A program made the position numbers and the translations under genes. Source: Catonella sp963545085 (GTDB lineage: Bacteria > Bacillota > Clostridia > Lachnospirales > Lachnospiraceae). Taken from it: a stretch of 64,000 nt of DNA. The notes beneath the pieces are model-generated. The model was not told the DNA's origin, ran no database searches, and was given only the letters and a program-made list of their open reading frames with translations. Positions 16,329-24,381 of the stretch are shown one piece after another. Position 1 is the stretch's first letter, and every line of letters begins with the position of its first letter. The stretch is taken from NCBI GenBank assembly GCA_963545085.1, contig CAUUHV010000001.1:124001-188000 (forward strand), written 5' to 3'.

Positions 16329-17756
16329 ATGGCAACGGCAGTTAAAGACAAAAAGAATGTTAAAAAAGAAGTAAAAGGTATAAGACGGAATGCATGGGAA
16401 AAATATACCGAAAAGGAGTTTAAAGCGGTATTTGATTTTAATGAAGGCTATAAGAAGTTTATTTCGGACTGCAAGACGGAAAGAGAATGTAATGACGAGG
16501 CTGTAAGACAGGCTGAAAAGGCGGGTTTCAAGAATCTTAAGGAGCTTATAAGGACAGGAAAGAAGCTTAAAGCGGGAGATAAAGTATATATCTCGAATAT
16601 GGGAAAAGCCTTGGCGCTGTTTATAGTAGGAAAAAAACTCGTTTCGGACGGGCTTAATATTCTTTGCGCTCACATAGACTCTCCGAGACTTGACGCCAAG
16701 CAGGTTCCGCTTTATGAGGATACGGAGCTTGCCATGCTTGATACGCATTATTACGGAGGAATTAAAAAATATCAGTGGGTAACGCTTCCGCTTGCGATTC
16801 ACGGGGTTGTGGTGAAGGAGGACGGCTCGGTAATCAATGTTTGTATAGGAGAGGATGAGAATGATCCGGTCGTAGGTATTACAGACCTTTTAATCCACCT
16901 TTCGGCGGATCAGCTTAAAAAGAGCGGGGCTACGGTGGTAGAAGGTGAGGCGCTTAACGTTATGCTCGGCAGTATTCCTCTTAAAGGCGAGGAAAAAGAA
17001 GCGGTAAAGGCAAATATGCTTAAAATACTTAAAGATAAATACGATATATGTGAGGAGGATTTTATATCCGCCGACCTTGAAATTGTGCCTGCCGGAAAGG
17101 CGAGGGATTACGGTCTTGACAGAAGTATGGTAATGGGTTACGGACAGGATGACAGAGTATGTGCTTATACGTCGTTAATGGCTGTTCTTGAGGCGTCCGC
17201 TTATGAAAGAACCTCGGCTTGTCTGCTCGTTGACAAGGAGGAAATAGGAAGTGTCGGAGCTACAGGTATGCATTCAAGATTTTTTGAAAATGCGGTAGCG
17301 GAGCTTATGAATTTGACGGGAGAATACAGCGAGCTTGCTTTAAGACGGGCTTTGACAGGCTCTAAAATGCTTTCGTCCGATGTAAGCGCGGCTTTCGACC
17401 CTAATTACCCTGAGGTGAACGAGAAGAAAAATTCCGCTTACTTCGGCAAGGGAGTCGTATTCAACAAATATACCGGCTCAAGAGGAAAGAGTGGCAGCAA
17501 TGAAGCGACCGCCGAGTATATGGGCGCTATAAGAAAAATCATGAAGGACAACGATATAGCCTTTCAGACATCGGAGCTCGGCAAGGTGGATCAGGGCGGA
17601 GGAGGAACCATCGCCTATATCGCGGGAAACTACGGCATGGAGGTTATCGACAGCGGAGTTGCCGTGATGAATATGCATGCTCCGTGGGAGATAAGCTGTA
17701 AAGCCGATGTGTACGAGGCTTACAGGTGCTATAAGGCTTTTTTGAAAGATGCTTGA
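16329..17756 (+). CDS. M18 family aminopeptidase (aspartyl aminopeptidase type)
   Basis: Cytoplasmic zinc aminopeptidase that removes N-terminal residues from peptides. Metal and catalytic motifs are present in order: CAHIDSPRLD, GYGQDDRVCAY, the catalytic Glu in DKEEIGSVGATGM and the late HAPWEISCK. At 475 residues it is normal for the clostridial branch. An AAGGAG site lies seven bases before the ATG. Its gene ends in a strong terminator. Substrate range cannot be read directly. Confidence 0.92.
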   Translation: MATAVKDKKNVKKEVKGIRRNAWEKYTEKEFKAVFDFNEGYKKFISDCKTERECNDEAVRQAEKAGFKNLKELIRTGKKLKAGDKVYISNMGKALALFIVGKKLVSDGLNILCAHIDSPRLDAKQVPLYEDTELAMLDTHYYGGIKKYQWVTLPLAIHGVVVKEDGSVINVCIGEDENDPVVGITDLLIHLSADQLKKSGATVVEGEALNVMLGSIPLKGEEKEAVKANMLKILKDKYDICEEDFISADLEIVPAGKARDYGLDRSMVMGYGQDDRVCAYTSLMAVLEASAYERTSACLLVDKEEIGSVGATGMHSRFFENAVAELMNLTGEYSELALRRALTGSKMLSSDVSAAFDPNYPEVNEKKNSAYFGKGVVFNKYTGSRGKSGSNEATAEYMGAIRKIMKDNDIAFQTSELGKVDQGGGGTIAYIAGNYGMEVIDSGVAVMNMHAPWEISCKADVYEAYRCYKAFLKDA

Positions 17757-17772
17757 GAAATAAAAGTGAACG

Positions 17773-17810
17773 ATACCCTTTTACTTAAACAGGTAAAAGG
17801 GTATTTTTTT
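17773..17810 (+). terminator. Rho-independent terminator of the M18 aminopeptidase gene
   Basis: Perfect 12-bp stem ATACCCTTTTAC / GTAAAAGGGTAT, eight-base loop, then a run of T to 17810. Confidence 0.92.
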
Positions 17811-18101
17811 GAATGATAAACCCGAATATGTACGCTATGCTTGAGTAAGCGTATATATGAGGTTAACGACATGTATAATATAAGCTTCTTTTTCCATGAT
17901 TGATACTCAAGTTTTTTCATGAAATACCGAAATATATTTTAGTGAATTATTCATAAGATGTTTGGTAATATTATCCGGCGGTTATAATCTGAAAAGGCTT
18001 TATATTACTATATCGCGCGAATTGAAAGGTCCGTGACCTATGAGCGCGGTGTGAATAATTCGGATGTATTGTGAAACTCATACCTGTGAAAGGATGAAAT
18101 T
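17811..18101 (+). promoter_or_regulatory. Leader region of the flagellin operon
   Basis: No gene is seen here. A TATAAT at 17983-17988, with a weak TTTGGT 16 bases upstream, is the best promoter candidate; no sigma-28-type sequence was found. Downstream, 18014-18048 folds into CGCGC / GCGCG enclosing GGTC-CGT-GACC, which would lie in the 5' UTR. Farther up, CTTGAGTA (near 17840) and TACTCAAG (near 17906) form an 8-bp inverted repeat, and TACGCT/AGCGTA a second one. Confidence 0.45.
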
Positions 18102-20963
18102 ATGCAGATAAACAAACTTGCGGAAAATGATGAAATAAGAAGCGGTATCATATCGGAAACATTAAAGAATGACGTAAAGCCTGAGATAAAAACGGAAATT
18201 AAAACCGGAAGCATAGGCGAATCCGGTAATAAAAATATAAGGACAAGATTTGAAGCAAAGGGAGATATTGCCACCAAAGTAAAGGACGGCACAAGGGAGC
18301 TTTCAGCTTTTAAGGATAAAGTAAAAAGCTATAAGGATATGTTTGAGTCAAATAAGGAAGCTATGTCGGCTCAGGTACTATCCGAGCTTAATAAAGAGGG
18401 GATAAATTCTGAAAAGACGGATGCGGATATAGTAAAAAAGAGTATAGAGAATATTCTTGAAAAGCGTGAGATAAGAAAAGAGCAGCTTGCTTCCCAAATA
18501 GAAAAAAAGGTTGAAAACAGGGAAAAAACGGAAAAAAGCGGGGCATACAGAGATGGAGCGGACGCGTCTTTGGCGGAGAGACTTGAAGCTTCGGGACTTG
18601 CAGTTACAAAAGAAAATATCGAAAAGCTGTCGAGCGCCATAAAGACAGCTGACGAAACTATAAAAAGCATAGATGACGGCATAATAAAGCGGATAATAGA
18701 AGGCGGATTTAAAGAAACCGTACATGATATATATAAAGCGGAGCATTCGACGGCAAAGGATGAGGAAATTGAATCGGACGAAGCTTTATGGGAGAGTGTA
18801 AAGGAACAGGCGAAGGAGAGACTTGTTTCAGAAGGCGTAAAAGATACGAAAGAAAGTGAAATTGCCGCTAAATGGCTGTTTAACAGAGGGCTGCCCGTAA
18901 CTCCGGAAAACACCGCCAAGTATTTAAGTCTTAAGGAGCTGAAAACCGAAGCGGGCAAAGAGAACGCGAAAACGGAAATGATAAAGGCTATGGCTAAGGG
19001 AAAGGAGCCGCTTTCAGCCGAAATAGGTACGGCTAATATTAAAACGGCAGGATATGCCGTAGCATATTTTAAGTTTACAGCTGAAAGAAAAATAAATGTA
19101 AACGATGTAAGCACAAGAAGAAATCTTGAAGAGATAAGGCTTAAGCTTACAGAAGAAGCAGCCGTGAAAATGTTAAGAAAAGGCATTAAAATAGATGTTT
19201 CCGACCTTAAAGGACTTGTAGAAAATCTTAAAAAAGAAGAAAACGAGTATTATGAAAATCTGCTTGAGAAAGCGGAAAAAGAGTCTGTAACAGCAGAAAG
19301 TAAAGGTACTGTAAAAGAAGAAAGAGCAACACAAATAGAACTTTTAAGAAATACGATTTCAATCCGTACATTTGCGATAGAGCAGAAAACCGACAGCGAA
19401 TATAAATATCTTGCGGTTTCATACGCATATAAAGAAGAAAATAGGATCAGCCTTTCCGAATATCATAAGGCGGGACTTGCTTATGAAAAGGGAGCGACCG
19501 AAATAAGAACGGATCTTGGCGACAGTATTAAAAAGGCTTTCGGAAATATAGATGAAGTATTGAAAAGTAACGGACTGGATATAACCGAAGAAAATAAAAA
19601 AGCCGTAAGAATGCTTGCTTATAACAGGACGGAGATTACCGGTGAGAACGTGGTAAAAATGAAAACCGCTTCTCTTTTAACCGAGGAGGTTTTAAACGAG
19701 CTTAAGCCCGCTACGGTAGCAAGGCTTATAAAAGACGGTAAAAATCCGCTTGATATGGATATGAAAGACTTGCTTAATGCGGCAAAGGAAATAAATATCG
19801 AGGAAAAAACGGCGGAGGAGAGATACAGCGCCTATCTATATAAAGCGGAGACAATGGGCGAGATTACCGAAACCGAAAGAGAGGCTTATATCGGAATTTA
19901 CAGGTTGCTAAATCAAATCGAAAAGAGCGACGGCGCTTCCGAGGGCGGGGTGAGCCTTTCTGAAAGGAGCATGACGTTAAGAAATCTTTTAAATTCGGCA
20001 AGAACATTAAAATTAAACGGTTTTGATAAAAAGATTGATGATACTTTTGGAGAAATTGAGAGTCTTTACGGTGGAAACGGAATCGACACCCGGATAGAGG
20101 CGGCTTACGGGAAACTGCTTGAAGGAAAGCTCATGAGAAGGCTCTCGGACGAGGATGAGGCTTATTTCAAGAAAAAGGAGGCGGAATTAAAAACAAAGCT
20201 TGATATAAACGAGGACGATATAGAAAATCTGCTTGATGCAGGAGCGAAGATAAATATTGAAAACCTTATGGCGCAAAATGAGATAGGTAAGGGCAGGAGA
20301 AATCTTTTAGGGCTTATATCTTTTATGACGGATAAAGAAAAGGAGGATATGAACAATCTTTCGGAGAGGCTGTTAAGTCATTTTGACAGTGAGGATGCGG
20401 TTTTGAAGAATGAGAAAAAGCTTGCCGAAGCTCTTAATGAAAAGTCGGAGAAGCTTATAAACAGCGCGGATATTACTGCAACAAGGCTTACGGAGCTTAT
20501 TCATATTAAGCGTACCGTTTCATTGTCATCATTCAGAACGGAAAGTGAAAGCTATGATATTCCTTTTGTATATGACGGGGATAAGCTTGCGGATCTTTCG
20601 GTTACTGTAAGAAAGAGCACGTCCGAAAATGAAAAAGGTAAATTCAGACTTTCATTAACACTTGAGGAAGGAAGCATAAATGCGGAATTCAGGCTTACGG
20701 GCGACAGAATAAGCGGATTTTTCAAGGCGGATTACAGAGAAGCGGCGGACAGGCTTAAGACGGCGGATAAAGAACTTAAAACAATTTTTGAAAACGAAAA
20801 TATAAAAATCGGAGAAATTTCTTATCATTTAGGAGCAAACGGTTTACAAATTAAAAATTTTGACGATATATATAAAGACGGGGTGAAAACTTCGGAGGTT
20901 TATAAATGCGTAAAAGCGGTTGCCGCTCATGTTCTTAAAGTAATGAGCGTGCGAACAATATAA
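18102..20963 (+). CDS. Large DUF6240-like protein of the flagellar locus
   Basis: 953 residues, very rich in Lys and Glu, mostly helical, with no signal peptide or membrane segment. A short motif recurs: GLAVTKENIEKL (about residue 168), GLPVTPENTAKYL (about 268), GLDITEENKKAVRML (about 500) and RTEITGENVVKM (about 517), each a hydrophobic-T-x-E-N helix start. The last 140 residues turn beta-rich (LADLSVTVRKSTS, then FRLSLTLEEGSINAEFRLTG), similar to the C-terminal domain of the FliK hook-length control protein. I recall such proteins as DUF6240 in Lachnospiraceae flagellar regions. The gene ends 15 bases before flagellin, so a role in flagellar assembly or export is likely. Exact function unknown. 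Confidence 0.6.
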   Translation: MQINKLAENDEIRSGIISETLKNDVKPEIKTEIKTGSIGESGNKNIRTRFEAKGDIATKVKDGTRELSAFKDKVKSYKDMFESNKEAMSAQVLSELNKEGINSEKTDADIVKKSIENILEKREIRKEQLASQIEKKVENREKTEKSGAYRDGADASLAERLEASGLAVTKENIEKLSSAIKTADETIKSIDDGIIKRIIEGGFKETVHDIYKAEHSTAKDEEIESDEALWESVKEQAKERLVSEGVKDTKESEIAAKWLFNRGLPVTPENTAKYLSLKELKTEAGKENAKTEMIKAMAKGKEPLSAEIGTANIKTAGYAVAYFKFTAERKINVNDVSTRRNLEEIRLKLTEEAAVKMLRKGIKIDVSDLKGLVENLKKEENEYYENLLEKAEKESVTAESKGTVKEERATQIELLRNTISIRTFAIEQKTDSEYKYLAVSYAYKEENRISLSEYHKAGLAYEKGATEIRTDLGDSIKKAFGNIDEVLKSNGLDITEENKKAVRMLAYNRTEITGENVVKMKTASLLTEEVLNELKPATVARLIKDGKNPLDMDMKDLLNAAKEINIEEKTAEERYSAYLYKAETMGEITETEREAYIGIYRLLNQIEKSDGASEGGVSLSERSMTLRNLLNSARTLKLNGFDKKIDDTFGEIESLYGGNGIDTRIEAAYGKLLEGKLMRRLSDEDEAYFKKKEAELKTKLDINEDDIENLLDAGAKINIENLMAQNEIGKGRRNLLGLISFMTDKEKEDMNNLSERLLSHFDSEDAVLKNEKKLAEALNEKSEKLINSADITATRLTELIHIKRTVSLSSFRTESESYDIPFVYDGDKLADLSVTVRKSTSENEKGKFRLSLTLEEGSINAEFRLTGDRISGFFKADYREAADRLKTADKELKTIFENENIKIGEISYHLGANGLQIKNFDDIYKDGVKTSEVYKCVKAVAAHVLKVMSVRTI

Positions 20964-20978
20964 AAACAGGAGAAGAAA

Positions 20979-22496
20979 ATGCAGGTTAATAACAACATTT
21001 CGGCACTCAGAGCAAGCACAAACCTTACAAGAGCGGAAAGAGGATTATCTAAAAGCACGGAAAGACTTTCTTCCGGGTATAAGATAAACCATGCGTATGA
21101 TGATGCGGCGGGATTTTCCATTTCAAAAAGAATGAGAACCCAGATAAGGGCTTTGGAGCGTTCCTCACAGAATGCGGCTGACGGAATTTCGGTTATTCAG
21201 TCCGCGGAGGGAGCGTTAAACGAAGTAAGCGCCATGCTTATAAGAATGAAGGAGCTTTCAGTGCAGGCTGCAAGCGATACCAATTCCGGAGAGGACAGGG
21301 ATGCCATGCAAAAAGAAATCGAGCAGCTGTCCGCGGAAATAAACAGAATTTCTGAAGAAAATGATTTTAATACCCAGACTCTTTTAAACGGAGATGTGGG
21401 GAGAAAGACTATTACCGATAACAGAGGAGTGTCGGTAGTAAGAACTACCGACAATGTGCCTTCCGGAGATTATAGATTGAAGGTTAAAGGAGATCCGAGA
21501 CAGGCGGTTCTTACGGGCAATCAGGGCGACAGTTCTTATTTTGATTCCGACGGTAAGATAACCGTATCAGGCAAAATTACTATAAACGGTGAGGTAATAA
21601 ATATTAAAAAAGGCGATACAATGGAAACCGTTTATAATAAATTAAGAGTAGGCGCGGAAAGAGCAGGAGTAAAGCTTGCGGCATTGGGCGGCGGACCGGA
21701 CGATGACGGCGATCCTTCTCTTGCGGGTTATACCGCCGATGAGTTCAGTGAAGGCTGTCAGCTTTTATTTGTAACAAAGGAATACGGTAAAAAAGCCGAA
21801 ATAGATATTAAGTGCGAAGGAGATGAGCTTGCTGACGCATTGGGCATTTCTACAACAGGGGTAAAAACGAACGGAACGGATGCCAAGGTTGAGCTCGGCG
21901 AAGGCTTCGACAAGACGGCAACGGTTTCGGTAAACGGCGACAAGGCTGTAATAAAAGATAAGAACGGCTTTGAAACAGAGGTTAAAATAGCAAGAAATAC
22001 TTCAGGCTCAACATTTACGGACGCAAGCATGGACGGAAGCAGTACGGCTTCGGCCACTGACGGGGATGAAATAGATGTTAAGCTTTCGGTGCTTGACGCA
22101 GGTTATATGACCCTTCAGGTAGGCGCGAATACCGGGGATAATATAGGCGTAAGCATAGATAAAATAAATACGGAAACATTAGGAATAGACAAAATAAATG
22201 TAAGAACGCATAAAGAGGCGGAAAAGGCAATAGAGCTTGTTGACATAGCTATAAGCAGGGTTTCGGAAGAAAGGGCGAAGCTTGGAGCCTTCCAGAACAG
22301 ACTTGAGCATACAATAAGGAGCGTGGACGAAACCACGGAAAATATGACTGCGGCATTTTCAAGAATAGTGGATACGGATATGGCTAAGGAGATGACAGAG
22401 TATACACAGAAGCAGGTACTTGAAAAGGCGGGTGTGAGCGTGCTTTCACAGGCGAATGAAAGACCGCAGAACGTGTTGGCTCTGTTGCAGGGTTAA
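20979..22496 (+). CDS. hag: Flagellin
   Basis: Main filament subunit. The conserved D0/D1 N-terminal region is obvious (MQVNNNISALRASTNLTRA, then LSSGYKINHAYDDAAG). So is the C-terminal partner (SRVSEERAKLGAFQNRLEH to NERPQNVLALLQG). The variable centre of about 250 residues is longer than in minimal flagellins of about 275 residues and is rich in Gly, Asp and Thr, as expected for a surface-exposed D2/D3 part. AGGAG precedes the ATG. It sits in an operon after the DUF6240-like gene and before fliS. Confidence 0.95.
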   Translation: MQVNNNISALRASTNLTRAERGLSKSTERLSSGYKINHAYDDAAGFSISKRMRTQIRALERSSQNAADGISVIQSAEGALNEVSAMLIRMKELSVQAASDTNSGEDRDAMQKEIEQLSAEINRISEENDFNTQTLLNGDVGRKTITDNRGVSVVRTTDNVPSGDYRLKVKGDPRQAVLTGNQGDSSYFDSDGKITVSGKITINGEVINIKKGDTMETVYNKLRVGAERAGVKLAALGGGPDDDGDPSLAGYTADEFSEGCQLLFVTKEYGKKAEIDIKCEGDELADALGISTTGVKTNGTDAKVELGEGFDKTATVSVNGDKAVIKDKNGFETEVKIARNTSGSTFTDASMDGSSTASATDGDEIDVKLSVLDAGYMTLQVGANTGDNIGVSIDKINTETLGIDKINVRTHKEAEKAIELVDIAISRVSEERAKLGAFQNRLEHTIRSVDETTENMTAAFSRIVDTDMAKEMTEYTQKQVLEKAGVSVLSQANERPQNVLALLQG

Positions 22497-22508
22497 TAGG
22501 AGGCGCAT

Positions 22509-22991
22509 TTGAATTCGGAATCCGTAAAAAATTATACAAGGAGAATAACTTCCGCAAATAAAAGCGAGATTATTGTAATTATTTATGATATAATAGAAGA
22601 AAATCTTGCTTTGGCGAAAGAAGCTTCGGATAAGGGCAATAAAGAGGAGTTTAAGGCGGCAATAAAAAAGGGGCTTGCCTTTGTAAAGGAACTTGTTACC
22701 TCGCTTGATATGAGTTATGAGGTAAGTGAAAATCTTCTAAACCTGTATATATATGTGATGAGATGTCTTAATTTCGCCCTCGCAAGCAGTAAAAAAGAAG
22801 AAATTGAGGCTGCCGAAACGGTCATCACAAAGCTTGGAGAAGCCTTTAAAGAGGTCGCTAAGACTGATGACTCCAAGCCTGTAATGGCTAACACGCAGAG
22901 ACTGTATGCGGGGCTTACATACGGAAAGGGTTTAAACCTTGATGAAACCGCCGTGAGTGAAAATTCCGCGAACAGAGGCTATAGGGTGTAA
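22509..22991 (+). CDS. fliS: Flagellar export chaperone FliS
   Basis: Binds the flagellin C-terminus and prevents early polymerisation in the cytoplasm. 160 residues, all helical. The N-terminal part (NYTRRITSANKSEIIVIIYDIIEE) matches the FliS start, where helix 1 binds flagellin. It is longer than the usual 125-130 residues because of a C-terminal tail. The start is TTG at 22509, supported by AGGAGG at 22500-22504; no ATG is available near the family N-terminus. Immediately downstream of flagellin, its client. Confidence 0.85.
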   Translation: MNSESVKNYTRRITSANKSEIIVIIYDIIEENLALAKEASDKGNKEEFKAAIKKGLAFVKELVTSLDMSYEVSENLLNLYIYVMRCLNFALASSKKEEIEAAETVITKLGEAFKEVAKTDDSKPVMANTQRLYAGLTYGKGLNLDETAVSENSANRGYRV

Positions 22992-23013
22992 GGCGGTCTG
23001 CGGGAGCGGAAAA

Positions 23014-24315
23014 ATGAAAAAAAATTATTTCAGGTATATGATACTGCTGCCGATTTTTTTGGCAGCGGTATTTTTATTAAGAGAAACCCATAATCAGGTA
23101 TTCGCGACGGAAAAGAGTAAAGCGGAGATAAGCTCGTATTCGGTGAGAAACGCGGTTTTATCGGTTACGCCGAACGCTTTTTTAGCAGAATGGAAGACAA
23201 AGGGATTTTCAAAGAAAAAGCCTATATACGTTAAGGTTTATATGTTGAAAAACAGCTCCGATATGAGCGGGACTAATGTGTTTACAGGAAAAAAGAAAGC
23301 GAATGATAAGGAAATTATTAAGCTTTCAAGCGATACATCGGGTTATTTCTATTTTCTTATAGAAATTAAGCAGGGAAAAAAGACGGCAAAAAAAATATCG
23401 GAGATACCTCTTTATGTTTTTGGAGATAATGTTCCGAGAGAGCCTAAGGATATAAATGTAAGATATATTGACGGGGCGGCGGAGATAAAATTTAAAGCTG
23501 AACCCGGAGCAAAATACATGGCTGAGCTTTATGATTTAAAAACAAATGAGGTTAAAGGAGGAAAAGCGGCTGACGAAGGAATAGCCGTTTTTGAAAATGT
23601 TGACGGCATTGAGAAACCCGCTCTTACTGTAGCGGAGATTAAGGACGGAAAAAGGGGAGACTTTTTCATGCATGAGCTTCCTGATAAGGATACTCCGAAT
23701 GTTTTGGTAAATTTCTCGGAAAATGCGGATGTGATAAATGTGCAGGAGATTACGGCGGATATCGTATTTACCGGAAGCTGCGTATTTGACATTGAGGTGA
23801 ACGGTTATCCGGAGGTGGAGGGAAGTAAAGATAACGGAAGATATACCGTAGAGCTTCCTGAGGGAAAATCGGATATAATTGTTACGGTTACCGCGGATAA
23901 CGGAAATATAAAGCACTTTAACAAAACTGTTATCGTAGATACCTTGCCGCCTTTATTGGAGCTTGACGGAGGACTTGACGGAGCGGTGACATCTGAAAAT
24001 GAAATAATAATATCGGGCAAATGTGAAAATGAGGCGGTGCTTACGGTAAACGGGAGCAAAAAGGCGGTAAAGGACGGAGAATTTTCTTTTAAATTTAATC
24101 TTTCCAAGGGCGCGAATGAGATAAATCTTGTTTCCGAGGATAAGGCGGGCAATATGACCAAAATAAGAGCTGCAGTCACAAGGGAAGCAGAGCATAAAAC
24201 GGATATAAAGGCGATGATTCTCGTCGGAGTTACCTTTTCCGTTATAATGGCGGCTTATCTTATAACATTTATGGGTTGGCTTTCAAAACGGGGAGGAAGA
24301 AGGACTAAATCTTGA
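23014..24315 (+). CDS. Membrane-anchored protein with bacterial Ig-like domains
   Basis: 433 residues. An N-terminal membrane/signal segment (YMILLPIFLAAVFLL) and a C-terminal membrane helix (AMILVGVTFSVIMAAYLITF) followed by a basic tail place the 330-residue middle outside the cell. The region at about residues 325-405 (TLPPLLELDGGLDGAV, then GKCENEAVLTVNGS) has the fold pattern of the Ig-like repeats of glucodextranase-B type. Earlier parts look like fibronectin-type sandwiches. ATG 23014 is chosen because the signal segment and a GGGAG site follow this start; the frame could extend to 22957. It follows fliS by 22 bases, so a link to the flagellum or cell surface is plausible. Function unknown. 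Confidence 0.65.
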   Translation: MKKNYFRYMILLPIFLAAVFLLRETHNQVFATEKSKAEISSYSVRNAVLSVTPNAFLAEWKTKGFSKKKPIYVKVYMLKNSSDMSGTNVFTGKKKANDKEIIKLSSDTSGYFYFLIEIKQGKKTAKKISEIPLYVFGDNVPREPKDINVRYIDGAAEIKFKAEPGAKYMAELYDLKTNEVKGGKAADEGIAVFENVDGIEKPALTVAEIKDGKRGDFFMHELPDKDTPNVLVNFSENADVINVQEITADIVFTGSCVFDIEVNGYPEVEGSKDNGRYTVELPEGKSDIIVTVTADNGNIKHFNKTVIVDTLPPLLELDGGLDGAVTSENEIIISGKCENEAVLTVNGSKKAVKDGEFSFKFNLSKGANEINLVSEDKAGNMTKIRAAVTREAEHKTDIKAMILVGVTFSVIMAAYLITFMGWLSKRGGRRTKS

Positions 24316-24381
24316 CAAAAGAGCGGGCTGCAATTAGACTGAGTTTGTTTTCAGAAAAAGGAAAGTACGGAGGAAGATAAA

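Noticed and set aside
18371..19186. 271-residue minus-strand frame opposite the DUF6240-like gene
   Set aside because: Its Ser/Phe/Leu-rich composition is what a Lys/Glu-rich gene gives on the opposite strand; no ribosome site.
24316..24381. T-box leader before metG
   Set aside because: Only 66 bases are available and there is no T-box sequence or terminator.
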